A DNA stretch of 9,901 nt from Accumulibacter sp. (GTDB lineage: Bacteria; Pseudomonadota; Gammaproteobacteria; Burkholderiales; Rhodocyclaceae): the NCBI GenBank assembly GCA_031264825.1, contig JAISDL010000201.1, forward strand, positions 1 through 9,901. Reading direction: 5' to 3'. The notes beneath the pieces are model-generated. The model saw only the letters and a program-made list of their open reading frames with translations, was not told where the DNA came from and searched no databases. The translations under genes and the position numbers were made by a program. Of the stretch, positions 6,620 to 9,901 are shown piece by piece (position 1 is the stretch's first letter; the number at the start of each line of letters is the position of its first letter).

Positions 6620-7228
6620 TCAGACTCCATTATCGCGGTTTCTGACGAGCGCGACCACCAGTTCGGCCTCGGCGCGCGATATTCCGCAAAACTGCGAGAT
6701 GCTCTCTATGCTTTCGCCCTGCGCCGCCATCTGCATGGCATCGTTGTAGAAAGGCGAGATCGGCGGAATCGCGGTCTTCTCCTCGACGACCTCTTCTTCG
6801 ACCCTCTCCGCCGTTTCGCGGCAGGCTTCGCGCAAGAGAAGGATTTCCGCGCGCAGGCTGCCAACCTCCTTGCGGAGCTGGTCGATTTCGCGTTCGAGCG
6901 CGAGAACCTTCTTCTCGGTTTTTTGCGACGGTGCTTCCGTTTGAGCGTCGCGCAACACGGGTTCCTGCTGCTCGTATTTCTGCGCGGACCTTCGGCGCTG
7001 TTCGACCGCGGGTTCGGGCGCGGCCGGAAGCTCGGGAGGCGCCGGAGACGCGGCTTCGACGGCTGCGTAGGCCGCTGCCGCCGGGTGCGGAGGCGACGCG
7101 TCGAAAAGATTCAAGAGAGGTTTTTCCCTCTTCAGGTTGTTGATCCGGAAAAAAACAAAGGCGGCATAAATCGCCAAAAGCACACAGACGACTATCAGAA
7201 GCTCACGCCAGCTCAGATTGGCCAACAC
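6620..7228 (-). CDS. Membrane-anchored coiled-coil protein with DUF2802 domain
   Basis: This 202-residue protein is of unknown function. It has one N-terminal membrane helix (about 8-27, ELLIVVCVLLAIYAAFVFF), a basic patch NNLKREK, a Pro/Ala-rich linker (about 45-75) and a charged coiled coil (about 103-150, with LALEREIDQLRKEVGSLRAE). The conserved C-terminal module (about 157-198) contains YNDAMQMAAQGESIESIS and CGISRAEAELVVALV, which resembles a small helix-turn-helix. This arrangement matches DUF2802 proteins of beta- and gammaproteobacteria. The start is GTG 7228, with GAGGAG (7235-7240) 6 nt upstream; the next codon is TTG, a second possible start. It is the first gene after the repeat-filled gap, and a TATAAT box lies about 50 bp upstream. 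Whether the C-terminal module binds DNA or protein cannot be told from sequence. Confidence 0.88.
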   Translation of the reverse strand: MLANLSWRELLIVVCVLLAIYAAFVFFRINNLKREKPLLNLFDASPPHPAAAAYAAVEAASPAPPELPAAPEPAVEQRRRSAQKYEQQEPVLRDAQTEAPSQKTEKKVLALEREIDQLRKEVGSLRAEILLLREACRETAERVEEEVVEEKTAIPPISPFYNDAMQMAAQGESIESISQFCGISRAEAELVVALVRNRDNGV

Positions 7229-7234
7229 TCAAGA

Positions 7235-7240
7235 CTCCTC
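7235..7240 (-). promoter_or_regulatory. Shine-Dalgarno GAGGAG for the DUF2802 gene
   Basis: On the minus strand GAGGAG lies 6 nt before GTG 7228. This spacing supports the GTG over the adjacent TTG at 7225. Confidence 0.65.
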
Positions 7241-7278
7241 GCTCTTTACGATCGTGCGCGTTTATAGTTTGAGCGCGG

Positions 7279-7284
7279 ATTATA
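7279..7284 (-). promoter_or_regulatory. Putative -10 box TATAAT upstream of the DUF2802 gene
   Basis: The minus strand has an exact TATAAT about 50 bp before GTG 7228, leaving a 5' leader of about 44 nt. No TTGACA-like -35 is present at 16-18 bp spacing, because that position falls inside the heptad array that begins 6 bp away at 7291. It is either a promoter with a repeat-supplied poor -35 or a chance match. Confidence 0.4.
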
Positions 7285-7290
7285 ACGGTC

Positions 7291-7370
7291 ATCAGGCATC
7301 AGGGATCAGGGATCAGGTATCAGGTATCAGGAATCAGGTATCAGGAATCAGGAGACAGGAATCAGATCAG
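7291..7370 (+). repeat. Module C: ten-unit heptad array ATCAGGN
   Basis: Nine perfect ATCAGGN units run from 7291 to 7353 with the seventh base reading C, G, G, T, T, A, T, A, A. They are followed by GACAGGA and the decamer ATCAGATCAG. Six positions are invariant across nine units while the seventh varies freely. The unit length is not a multiple of three, so it is not coding. The array begins 6 bp upstream of a TATAAT box for the DUF2802 gene. Confidence 0.95.
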
Positions 7371-7391
7371 TTAGCGGCGGCGTTGCCGCCG
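7371..7391 (+). repeat. Module D hairpin after the heptad array
   Basis: CGGCGG (7375-7380) pairs with CCGCCG (7386-7391) around loop CGTTG. The copy at 150-166, read on the minus strand, has the same stem with loop TTTCG. Confidence 0.8.
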
Positions 7392-7426
7392 GAGAGGCGA
7401 AACCCCACCAGGAATACCATCCCACC

Positions 7427-7449
7427 GTAGGGGCACGGCGTGCCGTGCC
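7427..7449 (+). repeat. Module B palindrome, third copy
   Basis: GGCACGGC (7432-7439) pairs with GCCGTGCC (7442-7449) around GT, preceded by GTAGG. Compared with 2785-2808 on the minus strand it lacks one central CG step and has lost perfect symmetry by two bases. Confidence 0.8.
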
Positions 7450-7471
7450 TGATCAGGGTTCAGAAGACAAG

Positions 7472-7537
7472 AACCGCGAAACACGGATACGCGCGAAAAA
7501 GTTTTGTAAATACAGACCTTTCGCGCCTTTCGCGGTT
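7472..7537. repeat. Module E: nested inverted repeat AACCGCGAAA
   Basis: AACCGCGAAA (7472-7481) is the exact reverse complement of TTTCGCGGTT (7528-7537). Inside it, GCGCGAA (7491-7497) is the reverse complement of TTCGCGC (7520-7526). From memory, elements of the general pattern AACC(G/A)CGAAA...TTTCG(C/T)GGTT recur between genes in diverse bacteria. There is only one copy in this window. Confidence 0.65.
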
Positions 7538-7551
7538 GAAATCGGTTTTCA

Positions 7552-7565
7552 CCTGATTCCTGATA
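7552..7565 (-). repeat. Module C: two heptads, inverted
   Basis: On the minus strand this reads TATCAGG AATCAGG, two units of the heptad family. They are inverted relative to the ten-unit array at the other end of the same gap. Confidence 0.6.
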
Positions 7566-7578
7566 AGCCTGCGGAATC

Positions 7579-7606
7579 GTTGGGGTTCGCTACGCTCACC
7601 GCCAAC
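7579..7606. repeat. Module A hairpin at the RND pump stop codon
   Basis: GTTGGGGT (7579-7586) pairs with ACC-CCAAC (7598-7606) with one bulged G at 7601 and an 11-nt loop. Relative to the other copies, one stem pair has changed from C:G to G:C, a compensatory change. On the minus strand it follows the pump gene stop immediately. Confidence 0.7.
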
Positions 7607-9901
7607 CTATACCGCCGGCTGTGCTTCATTAAATTCTTCGAGCCGTTCGGAGAGGCCGGTTTTTTCGTCGCCGCGCACCCAAGCGTAGAGGACGGGGAGG
7701 ACGAGGAGCGTGAGCAGCGTCGTCGTGACCATTCCTCCGACGATGACGAGCGCGAGCGGGCGCTGCGCCTGGGAGCCGATCGCGTGCGAGAGCGCCGCCG
7801 GCAGGAGGCCGAGGCTCGCCAAGAGCGCCGTCATCAAAACGGGGCGAAGCCTGAGCGACGCGCCTTTTATGATCGCCTTGTGGAAGTCTTTCGTCGTTTC
7901 TTCCAGATTCTTCGAGATATACGAAATGAGAATGACTCCGTCCTGGATCGCGATCCCGAAAAGCGAGAGGAAGCCGATCCCCGCGGAGATGCTCAGGTCT
8001 TCTCCCGTAATGTAGAGCGCGCCGATCCCGCCGATCGCGGCGAAGGGGACATTGAGCAGGACGAGTCCCGCGTCGCGCCCGTTGCCGAAGGTCGAGTAGA
8101 GGAGCAGGAAGATCACGAGTAGCGTGATCGGGATGATGACGGCGAGTTTTTTCTGCGCCTCCTTCATCTGGTTGAACTGCCCGTCCCACGCCATCCGGTA
8201 GCCTCGCGGCAATTCGACTTCTTTCTGCATTTTCTTTTGCGCCTCGGCGACGGCGGAGCCTAAATCGCGCCCACGAACGCTGAACTTGATCGCGATGTAG
8301 CGCCGCGCGCGTTCGCGGTAAATGAAGAAGGGGCCGTCGCTCACTTCGACGTCGGCGACCATCGACAGGGGGATGCGCTGCCCGCTCGGCGTATCGACGA
8401 GCAGGTTGCGAATCTGTTCGACGTTTTCGCGCTGCGACTCGGTATAGCGCACGGTCAGGTCGAAGACGCGCTCGCCTTCGAGGATCGACGTCGCCGCGTT
8501 TCCGCCGAGCCCGTTTTGCACGACGTTGCTGATGTCGGCGACGTTGACGCCGAAACGCGCGGCTTTGGCGCGGTCGATCGAGATGTTCAGCGTCGGTTGG
8601 CCGAGTTCGCGGAAAATCCCGACTTCTTCGACGCCCTGGACGGTTTTCAGGACTTGCAGTATTTTTATAGCTTTGTCATTCAGGACGACGAGGTCGTCAC
8701 CGAAGACCTTGACCGAGTTTTCTCCCTTCACGCCGGAGAGCGCCTCGGCGACGTTGTCCTGAATGTACTGCGAAAAATTGTAATTGATGCCGGGAATCGT
8801 CTGGAGCGTTTTCTCGATCCGCTTGATGACGGTGAAGCGCGTTTCGCCTTTCGGCCACGCATCGGGGTGCCTGAAATAAACGGCGAATTCCAGATTGAAT
8901 ACGCCGCCGACGTCGGTGCCGTCGTCGGGGCGTCCGATCTGCGCGACGACCGTATTGACTTCGGGCTGTTGCGTGAGAAACTTGCGGATTTTCTTTGCGA
9001 CTTCCGACGAGTACGGCAGGTCGACGGTATTCGGCAGGAGTACGCGAATCCACAGGTTGTTTTCTTCGAGCGTCGGCAGGAAACTCGTCCCCAGGTTGAA
9101 CGACACGAGGACCGCGACGCCAAAAGCGAGCAGCGCGGCGCCCAATACCGATTTCGGACGCCTCAAGAGCCATTCGAGCAAAGGCCGGTAACGCGCGAGC
9201 ATCCAGGCGACGAATTTCGGCGAATGATCCTGCGCGCCGTTCTTGAACAGGAGGTAGGAAACCGACGGGACGAAGGTGAGAGACAGCACGATCGACGCCA
9301 TCAGCGCGATCCCCATCGTGTAGGCCATCGGGCGGAAGATCTTGCCTTCGACACCGTCCATGATGAAGAGCGGCGAGTACGCGACGATGATGATTCCGGT
9401 CGAGAAGATCATCGCGCGCTGGACTTCGGCGGAAGCCGCGACGACGGAGTTCCATGCGCCTTCGTTGCCGTTCTCCTCCATCCGGCGCATGATGTTCTCG
9501 ATGATGATGACCGCGGCGTCGACGATCAGCCCGAAGTCGATCGCGCCGAGCGAAATGAGGTTCGCGGGAACACCGAGCTTCTGCATCCCCGTAAACGACG
9601 CGCAGAGCGCGAGTGGAATCACCGCCGCGACGGTAATCGCCGCGCGGAAACTTCCCAAAAAGGCGTAGAGGACGACGAGGACGAGCGATATCCCGAAGAA
9701 AAGCGAGTGCTTGACGGTGTTCGTCGTCAGATCAAGCAGGTTCTGCCTGTCATAGAAAGGGATGATTTTCAATCCTTCGGGCAGGAGGCCGCGCGTATTG
9801 ATTTCCTGAATCCGCGCGCGGACGCGGTTGAGCATCTCGGTCGCGTTCCCGCCGCGCCGCATCAGGACGATGCCTTCGACGACTTCGTCCATCTCGTTGA
9901 A
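7607..9901 (-). CDS. Heavy-metal efflux RND pump, CzcA/CusA family (5' end outside window)
   Basis: This is the C-terminal 764 residues of an inner-membrane proton/cation antiporter of the tripartite heavy-metal efflux type. The frame stays open to the right edge. Numbering from the first Met in the window (9892), DFGLIVDAAVIIIEN in the fourth membrane helix holds D119, D125 and E132, with the same spacing as CzcA D402, D408 and E415. About 280 N-terminal residues are therefore missing. Also visible are EVVEGIVLMRRG (3-14), PFYDR (45-49), helices at about 62-133, 160-212 and 248-266, a large periplasmic region (267-583) with GRPDDGTDVGG (320-330) and FSQYIQDNVAEALSGVKG (373-390), then five more helices ending near 737 and a short acidic tail. 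DAAV in place of CzcA DGAV, and Q649-D650 in the tenth helix, blur metal prediction. The TAG stop falls inside a dispersed repeat. No partner adaptor or outer-membrane gene is in view. Confidence 0.96.
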   Translation of the reverse strand, partial: FNEMDEVVEGIVLMRRGGNATEMLNRVRARIQEINTRGLLPEGLKIIPFYDRQNLLDLTTNTVKHSLFFGISLVLVVLYAFLGSFRAAITVAAVIPLALCASFTGMQKLGVPANLISLGAIDFGLIVDAAVIIIENIMRRMEENGNEGAWNSVVAASAEVQRAMIFSTGIIIVAYSPLFIMDGVEGKIFRPMAYTMGIALMASIVLSLTFVPSVSYLLFKNGAQDHSPKFVAWMLARYRPLLEWLLRRPKSVLGAALLAFGVAVLVSFNLGTSFLPTLEENNLWIRVLLPNTVDLPYSSEVAKKIRKFLTQQPEVNTVVAQIGRPDDGTDVGGVFNLEFAVYFRHPDAWPKGETRFTVIKRIEKTLQTIPGINYNFSQYIQDNVAEALSGVKGENSVKVFGDDLVVLNDKAIKILQVLKTVQGVEEVGIFRELGQPTLNISIDRAKAARFGVNVADISNVVQNGLGGNAATSILEGERVFDLTVRYTESQRENVEQIRNLLVDTPSGQRIPLSMVADVEVSDGPFFIYRERARRYIAIKFSVRGRDLGSAVAEAQKKMQKEVELPRGYRMAWDGQFNQMKEAQKKLAVIIPITLLVIFLLLYSTFGNGRDAGLVLLNVPFAAIGGIGALYITGEDLSISAGIGFLSLFGIAIQDGVILISYISKNLEETTKDFHKAIIKGASLRLRPVLMTALLASLGLLPAALSHAIGSQAQRPLALVIVGGMVTTTLLTLLVLPVLYAWVRGDEKTGLSERLEEFNEAQPAV

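Larger units (their letters stand above)
7229..7606. other. Gap between RND pump gene and DUF2802 gene, repeat-filled, no gene seen
   Basis: These 378 bp hold, in plus-strand order, the DUF2802 leader and -10 box, a ten-unit heptad array, hairpin D, palindrome B, inverted-repeat element E, a two-unit inverted heptad array and hairpin A. Very little sequence is left outside repeats. No coding frame here looks real, and no T-tract terminator follows the pump gene. Confidence 0.7.

Noticed and set aside
7291..7370. CRISPR array
   Set aside because: The repeat unit is 7 bp with no unique spacers and there are no cas genes; it is a simple tandem array.
7445..8122. Plus-strand open frame of 225 codons
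   Set aside because: It begins in repeat modules and runs antisense through the C-terminus of the RND pump; the translation is charged and repetitive.

Overview
The window is a stretch of a high-GC proteobacterial chromosome. The best fit is a betaproteobacterium, but that is inference from gene families and gene order, not proof. All seven supported genes lie on the minus strand, so they read from right to left. I see no phage, transposase, CRISPR, rRNA, tRNA, toxin-antitoxin or defence genes. The long plus-strand open frames are antisense shadows of the minus-strand genes.

Layout in the direction of transcription: (1) 9901-7607, the last three quarters of a CzcA/CusA-type heavy-metal RND efflux pump, cut by the right edge. 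(2) 7606-7229, a 378-bp gap packed with repeats. (3) 7228-2937, a probable run of four genes: a membrane-anchored DUF2802 coiled-coil protein, a single-pass SPOR-domain protein with a long Pro/Ala-rich linker, a RidA-family deaminase, and RecG helicase. (4) 2936-2625, a 312-bp gap packed with repeats. (5) 2624-240, ubiA and ubiD only 3 bp apart, which act in the membrane branch of ubiquinone synthesis: UbiA prenylates 4-hydroxybenzoate and UbiD decarboxylates the product. (6) 239-1, a third repeat-bearing gap running off the left edge.

The genes themselves are ordinary housekeeping and efflux genes. The unusual content is in the gaps. All three gaps over 200 bp are built from the same small set of modules in different orders and orientations: a GTTGGG...CCCAAC hairpin, a GGGCACGGCGCGCCGTGCCC palindrome, arrays of a 7-bp unit (ATCAGGN or a close variant), and a TTAGCGGCGG hairpin. 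One gap also holds a fifth element, an AACCGCGAAA inverted repeat. The three gaps under 110 bp have none. Two modules touch stop codons (the pump gene and recG), and one heptad array covers the -35 position of the likely DUF2802 promoter. No mobility gene is present, so the modules look like non-autonomous dispersed repeats, presumably present elsewhere in the genome.
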